Shown piece after piece: positions 54,313 to 64,000 of a DNA stretch of 64,000 bases. The position numbers were made by a program, and so were the translations under genes. The notes under the pieces are model-generated. The model saw only the letters and a list, made by a program, of their open reading frames with translations, did no database searches and had not been told where the DNA came from. The DNA comes from Fratercula arctica (lineage: Eukaryota; Chordata; Aves; Charadriiformes; Alcidae): NCBI GenBank assembly GCA_947846985.1, contig CANTUZ010000002.1, positions 152,639,889 to 152,703,888 on the forward strand. The letters are read 5' to 3'. The first letter of the stretch is position 1; each line of letters opens with the position of its first letter.

Positions 54313-55245
54313 CATAGAATCATAGAATCATAGAATCTTCATGGTTGGAAAGGACCTTTGAGATCATCGAGTCCAACCATACACACACAAAAAAACCCCC
54401 TACAATCTCTGTCACTAGAGCATGCCCTGAAGTGCCAAATCTACACGTTTCTTAAATACCTCTAGGGATGGTGACTCAACCACCTCCCTGGGCAGGCTGT
54501 TCCAGTGCCTGACCACTCTTTCAGTAAAGTAATTCTTCCTAATATCTAATCTAAACCTCCCCTGCTGCAACTTCAGACCATTTCCTCTGGTTCTGTCATT
54601 ATTCACCTGGGAGAAGAGGCCAACACCCACCTCTCTACACCCTCCTTTCAGGCAATTGTAGAGGGCAATGAGGTCTCCCCTCAGCCTCCTCTTCTCCAAA
54701 CTAAACATGCCCAGTTCCCTCAGCCTCTCCTCATATGACTTGGTCTCCAGACCCCTCACCAGCTTGGTAGCTCTCCTCTGGACACACTCCAGCACTTCAA
54801 TGTCCCTCTGGTACAGAGGGGCCCAGAACTGAACACAGCACTCGAGGCGAGGCCTCACCAGTGCCGAGTACAGAGGCACCATCACTTCCCTACTCCTGCT
54901 GGCCATGCTGTTCCTGATAGAAGCCAGAATGCTGTTGGCCTTCTTGGCCACCTGGGCACACTGCTGGCTCATGTTAAGTTGATTGTCCACCAGCACCCCC
55001 AGGTCCTTTTCTGCTGGGCAGCTTTCTAGCCACTCTTCCCCAAGGCTGTAATGTTGCTTGGGGTTGTTGTGACCGAAATGCAGGACCCGGCACTTGGCCT
55101 TATTAAACCTCATACAATTGGCCTTGGTCCATCGATCCAGCCTGTCCAGGTGCCTCTGTAGAGCCTTCCTACCCTCAAGCAGATCAACACTCCCACCTAG
55201 TTTGGTGTCGTCTGCGAACTTACAGAGGGTGCACTCAATCCAGGT
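54313..55245 (-). mobile_element. CR1 LINE, longest and least decayed copy
   Basis: A 0.93-kb minus-strand CR1. The 3' end lies at 54313 with three CATAGAAT units. Then come ATGGTTGGAAAGGACCTTTG, AGATCATCGAGTCCAACC and a CA-rich stretch typical of this subfamily's 3' UTR. The 5' side is truncated near 55245, just upstream of the region encoding the reverse-transcriptase active site. The coding part has no stop or frameshift. Together with the nearly identical copy starting at 63880, this indicates a young CR1 subfamily in the host lineage. Confidence 0.96.
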
Positions 55246-55254
55246 ACTCCCCAA
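54415..55254 (-). CDS. CR1 ORF2 reverse transcriptase, C-terminal part
   Basis: An uninterrupted 279-codon frame inside the 0.93-kb CR1. In a full CR1, ORF2 encodes an endonuclease plus reverse transcriptase that copies the element's RNA at a nicked target. Here the protein begins just before the catalytic motif. Residues 13-16 are FADD (the palm-domain Asp pair), followed by TKLGG and the thumb and C-terminal region ([17 protein letters not shown] near 153-169, [54 protein letters not shown]). The endonuclease and most of the fingers and palm are missing through 5' truncation, so no active enzyme is expected. The first Met and first few residues are probably flank or degenerate sequence, so the start is arbitrary. 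Confidence 0.9.
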   Translation of the reverse strand: MGSTWIECTLCKFADDTKLGGSVDLLEGRKALQRHLDRLDRWTKANCMRFNKAKCRVLHFGHNNPKQHYSLGEEWLESCPAEKDLGVLVDNQLNMSQQCAQVAKKANSILASIRNSMASRSREVMVPLYSALVRPRLECCVQFWAPLYQRDIEVLECVQRRATKLVRGLETKSYEERLRELGMFSLEKRRLRGDLIALYNCLKGGCREVGVGLFSQVNNDRTRGNGLKLQQGRFRLDIRKNYFTERVVRHWNSLPREVVESPSLEVFKKRVDLALQGML

Positions 55255-58200
55255 CTCTGTTGGACACTAAATTTATAGCCTTCATCTTGCAGCCTGCTGC
55301 TGCAAGAAATCGCCTCTTTCTCTCCCTATTGTTACAGCTCATTCATTTTCTCTGTAGCTCCCAGTCACACAGCATGCACGGCCTGGACTATTTACATTTC
55401 TCTGAGTTAAAAAAAGAAAAGAGACAGTCAGGATACTATTTCTCCCAATCAAGTCAGGAAAACATTCTCTCTCTCCTGTCAGGCAGTGTTAGACAATATA
55501 CACACGAAAGTCTACAGCTTTGCTCTGGATGCCTGAATTTACTGCATTTCCCAGGTGTGCTCAGTGGGATTGCAATTCAGACGACCAAAAGAGTAGATCA
55601 TAATTCTCTTCTTCCATCCCAGACTGACAGCCCAGACTGTACCTTTGCTCCATGCAGACTACGTCTGTATTCATTTTTAGTATGGTTAGATATTTAATCT
55701 GCAGAAGAAATACCAGGTCAGAATATGCAGAGGCTGACCTGAATTATGATCATGCTGTTACCACTAACAGCTCTTTGGTAACAGAAAACAACACAGTGTG
55801 CTGGGTACTGGGCAGATATGAAACAAAAAAATAGGTATGAATCCCAAGACCTTAGAGAAATAGTTGTCACATCCTGTAAACAATCACCCACCACTAATTC
55901 ACTTTCTCTACATAGCACATATGGTCCTGAGCAAACCAAAGGGCAGGATTTCACCCTCTGCTAAGTTGCATCAAGTTGTGCTAATTAGGAAGCCCCAGTT
56001 TTGTTTCTGCTTCTTCTACATAATGACCAAGTCATCTGCGAATTACCAACTCGTGCTTAACCACCATGTGCAAACACGCTGGGATCTCACGCTGGAAGCC
56101 ATTATAAAGTTAGTTATTATTAATTCAATACAAGACTTCAGAAAATATGAGCAGAGCGCGATATTTGAGCAACACTAATGGCAACGTGGAAGACAGCTTT
56201 GTAAGTCTAATGCCTAGCAGCGGGGGGATCCGGCTCTGCTCATTGCTTTCTGTCCTGAGCTCCTCCAGGCAGCTCTCACCACAAATGAGGATGAATCCCT
56301 CCTAGCTGGAAGCCATGTCAGGAAGGACTCAGCGTAATGAGGCTGCTGCCAAAATGACAAGCAGGGGATGGAGTTTCAACCTTTGAGAGCAGACAGGATG
56401 ACTGGCTTGGTGACCAAAGGTCTGCGCAGCAAGAGCAGGCAAAGGGAGATTCACTCCAAGGAGGTGTCTGGGCAGTTTGCTAGCTTTCAGGACAAGCAGC
56501 CTAGAGACTTTTGCAGAGGCAGAGGACACTGAGTGGATGTTGAGAAACAAGATTCCTGACATACCCTGCTCACAGCACTTTGGAAATCACCAAGATGAGC
56601 ATTCAGCACTGTACGGCTGCTCTGCTGCTCCTGTTCCTGGAAAATAAGGGAGTGTGAAATGAGAAAATCTTTCAGGGAAACTAGAAAGATAATCAAATTA
56701 CTCTCAAATTCATATGAAAAAGACCTCAAATTTGGGTCAGTGAATCACCATTGCTGGCAAGTAGCTTTCAAATAAGTCACTGTTTGGATGCTTTGGTTCC
56801 AGTGACTCAATAGCTAACCTTTGGTACATAGCTGAGCTGCTGCCATCAGCAGAAGGGAGGGGGTGCATAAGGCACAAGGGATTTTGCAGGACAGAGGGTG
56901 GCCTTTTTCAAAAATGCCAATCTGGATAACAGTGATGACCTCACATCATCCTCCTTAAAGAACACATACACCCATGGGAAATACCACTCACGTCCCCATT
57001 ATTACTAGGGTTTGAGCTCCTGAAAATACTGCACAGTGAAGCTTGTGCTTTTGTAGCAGCTATAAAATGTACATAAATATAACACACTTTTTCCTTTGCT
57101 CCTTTCTGCCTGAGTGTACTTTGGCCCAGTTACTTCTCTATGTCACATGGCAATTTATTGTCAGCAATATGTATAAGAAAAAGGCACAAAAGTGCACGAG
57201 GTCAATCCCTCATTAGTGCCCAGGGAGCCAAACCCAAAGCTTCCAGTGGGAGCTATAGGAGTTAGATGTTATAGACGTTATATTATATCGGCTTTGCTGT
57301 GTGGGGCTGCATACCTTTGCTGTATGTAGCTCTGTGTGCCAGTGCTTCCTGGTTTATTCTGCAATGTGAGACACACAGTTGCTGGAACAAACACAACATA
57401 TGTCCCTGATTTTGTTTCCATGCCCTGCTCTACAAACACAGAAAATGGTGAGACACACTTGGCTTTTTATGAAAACAGAAAGAAGCCAAAATATGTTGGA
57501 TGTGAAATTTTATTAGTTCCCTGGCACCATTACCCTTCCTGTACAGCAGGAGTAGATGAGGAATAGCATCCTTGATCTGCAGAGCAGGGAGCTCCAGCTG
57601 GGGTTGATCTGCCAGATGTCCCTGCAGGGATGCTGCATGCCATGAGGTGCCCACATGCAACCCCCAGCCCAGACTTTGGCCACAGAACCAGGCCAGGGTG
57701 AGGGAAGGACAGAGGACAAGAGGGCTAAAGAGGCCCATGCCCTTGAGACCCAGCTCCACACTAAGCAGTGGAGTCCAGGGCAAGTCGTGTCCAGGTCTCC
57801 TCCTTCCCCAGCTCTGAGTCCACGGGACATCTCTTGAGGCTCACGCTGATGGGAAGACTTGTGTAAGTTGATGCCCTACGGCAGTAGGTAGTAATGTCGA
57901 GTTTGAGTATCTCTTTCCTGATGTCACAATGTTAGATCCCCTGTGGTCTGCCAACTTGGCTCGTAGCAGGACAGAAGATACTCCCTGACTCCCTGCTATG
58001 TAATGAGTCCATGTGAACTCCTGACCCCCGTGGAGGGTAGGACAAAACCTCAGCAGTGCAGATGAGACTGAAACCTCTGCTACACGAAGGGGTAATTCTG
58101 CTTTGTCTGAGTTTATAGATTAACCTCTCATGTCTCACCATCCCTTCCGCGTGGGAAATTTTCTGAGCAGCGTCTTGCAAATGTTGCACTTCAGCATCTC

Positions 58201-59784
58201 ACCAGCAATTTGATTTGGGTTTTTTTTTGTTCTCTTCAGCCTCTGTTTTGAAATATCTTTGAACATTAAAGATGAATAAGCTAATCTGGGAATGCTGATG
58301 AAACATGGCTATCTTGGGTCAGATGTAAAACAGTTTGGCTTGTGGTTTATGCCTACCTCTCACTGAAATTTCCTGCCCATTAAGAGAGGCATTAAAGAAA
58401 TGAAAAATTTTAAATCATGTACTTTGTGCAGTGTAATAATACGCCAGATTGAATAGTCAAGTTAAATCAAAGCACTGCTTTTGGCAGAATTATTCCTATT
58501 TACAACAACAAAGACACACCATGTGTCACAGCCTCTACTGCCTTCACTCTGCTCACCATCCCTCCCACATCTGAAAGAAAGCGACTTAAATTGCTATTGA
58601 TTCTGATTAACTCTAATAAATAGTTAATCCCTAGGAAGTGTTGTTCAAATGTCAGTCTTCACTGGGCAGCCGCAAGCCCTTGTTTAGTAAAATCCCAGGA
58701 GCACACCGGATTCAAGGCTGAGTTTTTTGTCATTGTTACTTCTGGTGCATGACAAACGAGCCCGGGACTTTTGCCTTAATGATGTCGCCAATTTACAGTC
58801 TCTCCCAGGATAGTTTTTATCAACTGTGTTGTTGCTCTTCTATTTTGCCACCTGTTGGTTTCTCTAAGAAACACTTCTTTTTGTTGCTGGTTTTTTTTTT
58901 TTCTTTTTAAATCCTAAAAGCTTTCCAGTTAAAATATAGTTAGATTTGTTTAGGAAATATGGATACCTGCAATGCAGACGTTTACCTCCATGCTAACCAT
59001 TACCTCCTTGTTTCAATTGGCGCAGAATAATAGAGTGTTTCAGAGTTCTGGTCATTCCGTCATAACGCAAATACCTAAAATGAGTCAGATGAGCCCTTAA
59101 CATCCCGGTTTCTCCCCAGAGCTTAGAGGGAGTCTTCCTCAAAGATATTTACGCCCAAATGGGAGTTATCACAGTATCTTTGCTCATATTCAGCAGCACC
59201 TATCCATTTTATAAATGCATAGATATATGTATTTCTAATACAGTTAATGAGATTTAATACATTTATACATATTTAATTTTATTAGCAAGCTGCAATACAA
59301 TAGTATTTGATTGTATTCCTAATACAGTCAGATACAACGCAATACATCTGGACCTAACCACTTGAAAATCTTTCACTGTGTCCTACAGGAGGTTGGGACA
59401 GTCATTAATGGCTCTTCCTAACCTCAAAATCTCTTACTCTTCAATGGGATTTTGCAGATATCTCTTTGATGTCCTCATTACTGATTCATTGCCCTGTCCA
59501 AGCCAGACTGAGCTACCACGGTGCTTACCATGGGCTGGATCAAACTGACTTCTGTTGATATCAGCAAGGAGGAAAAGACTCCTGGTCCTGTTTGCAATGT
59601 GTGCTCTGATGTCTTACCTAGCTTGAAAATGTGCATATCTATCCCAATTTTCCTCTGTTAACACACTGGAAAGTTAATTAATTTACCTGTACTGAGTGGA
59701 AACTAACCTGACAGTAGGCTCTGTTTTGCTGCACAATTAACTAATGCACAAATGTGAATTAGTTCCGTTTATTTAATACACTCA

Positions 59785-59960
59785 TGTCCTGGTTTGAGGT
59801 AAAACAGACAACTGAGTAACTCACCTGACATCCTGTGTTTGTAGAAAGGGGTTTTCTTACACAGACACACAAAAAAGCCATCTGTTCACCTCAGAGTAGA
59901 ATGTGAAAAGATACTTGATAACTCCATTGGACTATGGGCCTACTCAGCAAAGCCTTAACA
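59785..59960 (+). mobile_element. Possible LTR 5' edge (doubtful)
   Basis: TGTCCTGGTTTGAGGTAAAA resembles the start of some avian ERV LTRs. The following sequence does not give further blocks I can place, and no matching 3' edge or target duplication is visible. The end coordinate is a guess. Confidence 0.25.
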
Positions 59961-61009
59961 AAATAAACGTAATTGGTATTTTTATATTAACAGAGTGAAG
60001 TCCTAGATTCAACTAGGATGGTGATTAAAAAGTTGAGGATATTTTAATGTTTGCTCTTGCCCTTTTCTGCAGATTTCCTCATATTTCTTCTTATAAGGTT
60101 TTTGAGGCTTTTAATGGTCTCTCTGTTGCCACCAGGAGTCACCACTCACCAGTGGGGCCTTAGAAGAGGTCCAAAAAAACCAGTTACATCTGCTGTTGGG
60201 TGAGAGCTGCAATATCCATAAAGACATGGGAAGAAACACTCCCTTTCCCACAGCATTTAGTTGAGGTGCAATTCAACTCACTTAATACTGACCTAAAATG
60301 ATGCAACCAGAGCTCATGAAAGCCCGCAGCAATTATTTGCTTACCAAGGCAGCTCAGCTTTTTCCTCTGTTACTTAGTCTACAAGGTTGGTTTTAATCTC
60401 AATTAACCTGATCACATAGAAGGCAAGCTGTATTCTGAGACACCTACCTAAGCATCTTCCATTAGTCGGTGGGCACTTCCAAAGGAAGCACTCATTATGC
60501 TTGGAAGAGAGTAGCAAAGGCAAGTGGAGTAAGTTCCTATTTCTTTCTCAAGGTTGTACTGGGACCTTGGAAAACTAGTTTAGAGGAGATGGATAATTCT
60601 CAGCTGGAGACGGATGGATGCACTCCCACCAGCCAAGCAACACAAACAGATAGCACCCTGTAAGGATTGAAGAACAATTGCGTTTTCCTAGTTACAACCA
60701 TATGGTTGTCAAGGACCCTTCTGGGTTTCCTAAGTAGGGTAGAGCTTAATAGAGGGAGACACTGCCCACCACTTCGAGTCGGTGTGTAAAGGAAGCCTTT
60801 CCCTTGCTGTCAGGAGAGGTGACGAGGCAGGTGAGCCTTGAGAGGGGGATCTGCCACCTGCTTTCTCCCAGCTCTCCGATCTCACATACTTATGTTGTGG
60901 TCTCTCTATAGTGTGGACCATCTCTTGCTATACACAGGTGCACTCTGCTGCAGGGAGATCGCGTTCCTAAATACAGACCTCAAAGCAGTATGGTGGTTCA
61001 GATGATTAA

Positions 61010-61028
61010 TAATGATGATGATGATGAC
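61010..61028. repeat. ATG/GAT trinucleotide microsatellite
   Basis: About six GAT units with one interruption (GACGAC follows). It makes a short Met-rich frame on the plus strand that has no other sign of coding. Confidence 0.85.
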
Positions 61029-63349
61029 GACAGATAACACAGTACACTGGGAAAGCTTGGGAGAAGAGTCCTTGGAAGGTGGGTTACTACTAGGACAAGG
61101 CTGTGTCCATCTAGCTTTTATCCTGAGTTCCTATACGCATGCTCAACATCCTCAGTTCAGTTTTTCCCACCTAAAACAGACAAATGAACCTGGAACACCA
61201 ACAATGCTTAGTGACAACAAATCTGTAGTATAAAAAGCATCAGGATCTCAAAGTTGGACTGACCTGTGGGGAAGATGCCAGTACTGCTCACAGGAACTGG
61301 ACCAAGGGGATGCTTTTATTTTCCAACAGTGCTCTGAGAACAGACGTGCCCTTCATCGCTCAGAGGAGCTTTGTTCTGGAACACTGTTATCTCAGAAAAT
61401 ACTACTGACATGTTTGCTGGGGATACTAAGGAGGTCAGACCAGCTACAGAGTAAGATCATTTATAACATTTTATGAAAGGTTTTTATTTTTATATGGCTT
61501 TTGACCTCAAGTCTAAAGGAAACGTCAATCCATGCTGTAATGCGAGGTCCAGTGAATGCAGACTGGTCAGATATTTCCATATCGGCTGCAAGACCTTTAG
61601 AAGTACCCACAGACTAGCAGGGCTTGCTCTCGTGCAGTGTGTGTTAAAGATAAGCAACGGATAGATTGCTTGTCAGCAACAGTGGAGAGAAAATTTTACC
61701 AGTAACATTTTTCTTTCATCTGCCCAGGGGTGAGATATAAAGCATGGGCATGCAGACACCTGAAGGAGAGGGAACCTGGGGAAGGGCACGGACTGGCATC
61801 AGAAGGTGGGATATTTCAGCTTTGCTGTATGAGCTCAGAGAAACCAGTATCCTGTTTTGGTCCTCCCAGTTCTCTTTGATTGTCTTGTTCGTTTAGATAA
61901 CTCCCTCCTCCTGCAGAAAGCTTTTTGGGGCAGTGATTTACAGCTTTCCATTGCTGCCAGGCTCTCCTCTCACTATGGCAATATTAATAAACTTGCTGGA
62001 AAGAGATTTGGTCAGTCCCTGAAAGGAAATCACATTCTACCAAAAGTCTCGGTCTTTCACCCAAATCCTTTTATATCCCTGTAGCCTTCCCCTGGCACAG
62101 CAGGGGCTTCTGTGCCCCAGGACCTGACCTTGTAGCATTCAGCTCTTCTTTGGATGTAAAATCAAATCCCACACTGCTACATCCCTGCAGAATAAGTGGA
62201 GCATTAAGAGCCGGGATATATCCTGTATGGAAAATAAGCTAGCTGGATTTCTTTGGTACTTTTTAAAAGCATGCTTTGTATTGAAAAACATCTTGAAGTC
62301 CCAGTTCCCTCTTACTGCAGCATTATCCTCTGAGCTACAAGCTGTGGAGTGATCTGCTTGCTGCTCTCAGAAAATTAAGAGTCCATGCATTTGGAGACAC
62401 AGCAGTTCCCCTGCAGGGAGCTGGGTGACTAGTTTCAAGACAGCCATGTAATTCGCTGGCAGTCTGCTGTCATCACACGAAAATCAGAGGATGCTTAAGA
62501 GGAGACAGTTTTCATCCCAGGACTTCAATGCAGACTTAACAGGCAGTAACTTTATTTTTTAATGATGCAACAAGGCCCTGGACATTCACATTTCAGAGAG
62601 GTAAACCTTCTCAAATGACACAAGTCCCTGAAATATTTCAGCAGCTCCTACAGACAGAGCAGAGCTCTAGATCCAAACACCATGCTCATTTTCCTGGATA
62701 GCGTTACAGCCTGGGTAATTAAACGAGCAGGTAGCAATGTGTGGAAGGAAAGCAGAGGCTATTCCCAGGGATCCCACACAAGTTCCTGGCTGCCGGTGGA
62801 GGTTTGGTCCCTCTGCAATGGGGCTGCTGCAGATGGAAGAACCAGATGCAGCATGGAGAGGCCAGCCCTGCTCGTGATATCCTTCCCATCCCAGCTCAGC
62901 CAAGTACAAGCAAACAGCCTTGCAGAGGGTTCCCTAGAAAAACCTAAAATGAGTGCTGCTGAAACGAAATGCAATCCTTGCTTGGGGTTTTTGCAAGCAT
63001 TTGTGAATGATGATAAAAATGAGGCTTCATGCCAAATACACAGCTGCAGCAGACCCACCACAATTTGTTGTGTGTGGGAAAAAGCCCCTCTCCCTTCCTC
63101 ACTCGTTCTGGTTTATGACTTACCTTTCCGCTACAGCAGGCTTTTGTAAAGACTGGCATTGACTACAGCACAGGATGGCAGGATTGAGTGACCCTTTGAA
63201 ATCTTTGCTGCAAAGTAAATCCCTTCTCCACACACTGGGAATATAAACAGATTCATTCTGTTGTCGCCACCACAGACACACCACCCGTTTCAGAAAGATG
63301 TTGTTTGAAAGATAACCTAAAGCAGGAGTCACAGCAGTGCCAAACTGTG

Positions 63350-63768
63350 CAGGCTGGAAGGACCTGGGGAGGTGTTCAGCCTCTTCCGCAGAGCCTCCCT
63401 GGGCAACCTGCTCCAAGCTTAGTTATTCTCATCATGAATATTTTTTCCTTACACCTAGTTTGAACTTCCCCTGTTTCCATTTCTGACCACTGTCTCTTTA
63501 CCCCCTGCCCTGCACCACATCAACAAGCTCAGCTCTATCTCCTTGATAACCCCCTTGTAAGTATTGGAAAGTGCTGTTAGGTTCCACTGAAGCCATCCCT
63601 TCTCCAGGCTGAACAAGCCCAGCTCCCTCAGCCTCTCCTCATATGTCATGTGCTCCAGCCCCAACCACCTTAGTGACCTCTGCTAAGCTTCTTTAAGTTT
63701 TTCAACACCTTTCTTGTACTGGGGGTCCCAAAGCTGAACACAGTATACTAGATGTGGCCCAAACACCA
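63350..63768 (-). mobile_element. CR1 LINE, old diverged 3' fragment
   Basis: The reverse complement shows CR1 ORF2 end blocks: [20 protein letters not shown] (63590-63664), CCAAGCTTAGTTATTC near the protein end, and the upstream YCVQLWDPQYKKGVEKL region (63683-63745). The reading frame is broken between these blocks, and the 3' terminal repeats are missing. It is clearly older than the next copy. Boundaries are approximate. Confidence 0.85.
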
Positions 63769-63879
63769 CATGTCTCCCAGGGGTGCTTGGTCTGCAGATA
63801 CCTGACACATTAAAGACAAAAGAGAGAGAACAAGAATGATCTCTTCTACAACAGCAAAAGTTCACCAAAACCCCAAACA

Positions 63880-64000
63880 CATAGAATCATAGAATCTTCA
63901 TGGTTGGAAAGGACCTTTGAGATCATCGAGTCCAACCATACACACACAAAAAAAAATCCTACAATCTCTGTCAGTAGAGCATGCCCTGAAGTGCCAAATC
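63880..64000 (-). mobile_element. CR1 LINE, young copy, cut by window edge
   Basis: It begins with two CATAGAAT units and continues ATGGTTGGAAAGGACCTTTG, AGATCATCGAGTCCAACC and a CA-rich stretch. Over about 120 bases it matches the 3' end of the copy at 54313-55245 with only a handful of differences, mainly in the A-run and in CTGTCAGTAG versus CTGTCACTAG. The element continues beyond the window on the right. Confidence 0.95.

Larger units (their letters stand above)
55246..63349. other. Unique stretch, no gene recognised
   Basis: About 8.1 kb, mostly unique. Frames inspected and not recognised are 55260-55697 (plus, 145 codons), 57430-57830 (minus, two frames of 105-117 codons) and 62682-63149 (plus, 155 codons, overlapped by minus frames). 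A possible LTR edge at 59785 and an ATG microsatellite at 61010-61028 are listed separately. The 58.2-60.1 kb part is AT-rich and has few long frames on either strand. Confidence 0.45.

Noticed and set aside
58640..59110. Unique, repeat-free sequence that looks as if it might be a conserved non-coding element
   Set aside because: Conservation cannot be judged from one sequence, so there is no direct evidence to report it as a feature.
62682..63149. 155-codon plus-strand frame
   Set aside because: Unrecognised and overlapped by minus-strand frames of 71-100 codons; no splice or promoter context.

Overview
The window looks like intergenic or intronic DNA from a bird nuclear genome. The main evidence is eleven fragments of CR1-type LINE retrotransposons. 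They carry the diagnostic CR1 3' end: a GACCTTT..AGGTCC..TTCCAACC block followed by short repeats of ATTCTATG, seen on the minus strand as CATAGAAT repeats. A second line of evidence is an avian-type ERV solo-LTR-like fragment near 21.2 kb. The sequence is otherwise AT-rich and mostly unique. It has a few homopolymer runs and no operon-like coding density. No complete protein-coding gene, rRNA, tRNA or CRISPR array was recognised.

Layout. 0-14 kb: unique sequence with two short minus-strand CR1 scraps (0.8 and 6.5 kb), an AAAAC repeat and a 31-bp tandem duplication. 14.3-15.0 kb: a 0.67-kb minus-strand CR1. 21.2-21.5 kb: the LTR-like piece. 22.2 kb: a 33-bp tandem duplication. 23.1 kb: a 157-nt plus-strand open block bounded by good splice signals, the only reasonable candidate for a host coding exon. 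26.1-29.0 kb: two plus-strand CR1 fragments. 31.1 kb: a short minus-strand CR1. 31.4-52.5 kb: 21 kb with no recognised transposon. 52.6-55.3 kb: a CR1 cluster (two plus, one minus), including the least decayed copy, with 279 open codons and an intact reverse-transcriptase FADD motif. 55.3-63.3 kb: mostly unique sequence with one doubtful LTR edge. 63.35-64 kb: an old minus-strand CR1, then a young one cut off by the window edge.

The recognisable coding potential belongs almost entirely to the 3' end of CR1 ORF2 (reverse transcriptase). All of these copies are 5'-truncated and none can be autonomous. The other open frames up to about 180 codons do not resemble families I know. I treat them as chance frames, since many overlap each other on both strands. 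I did not find a convincing new biological system. The items most worth checking are the splice-bounded block at 23.1 kb, the tail-to-tail CR1 inverted pair at 53.1-55.2 kb, and a very tentative protein relic at 19.9-20.6 kb. All calls are by eye, and family names rest on remembered consensus features.
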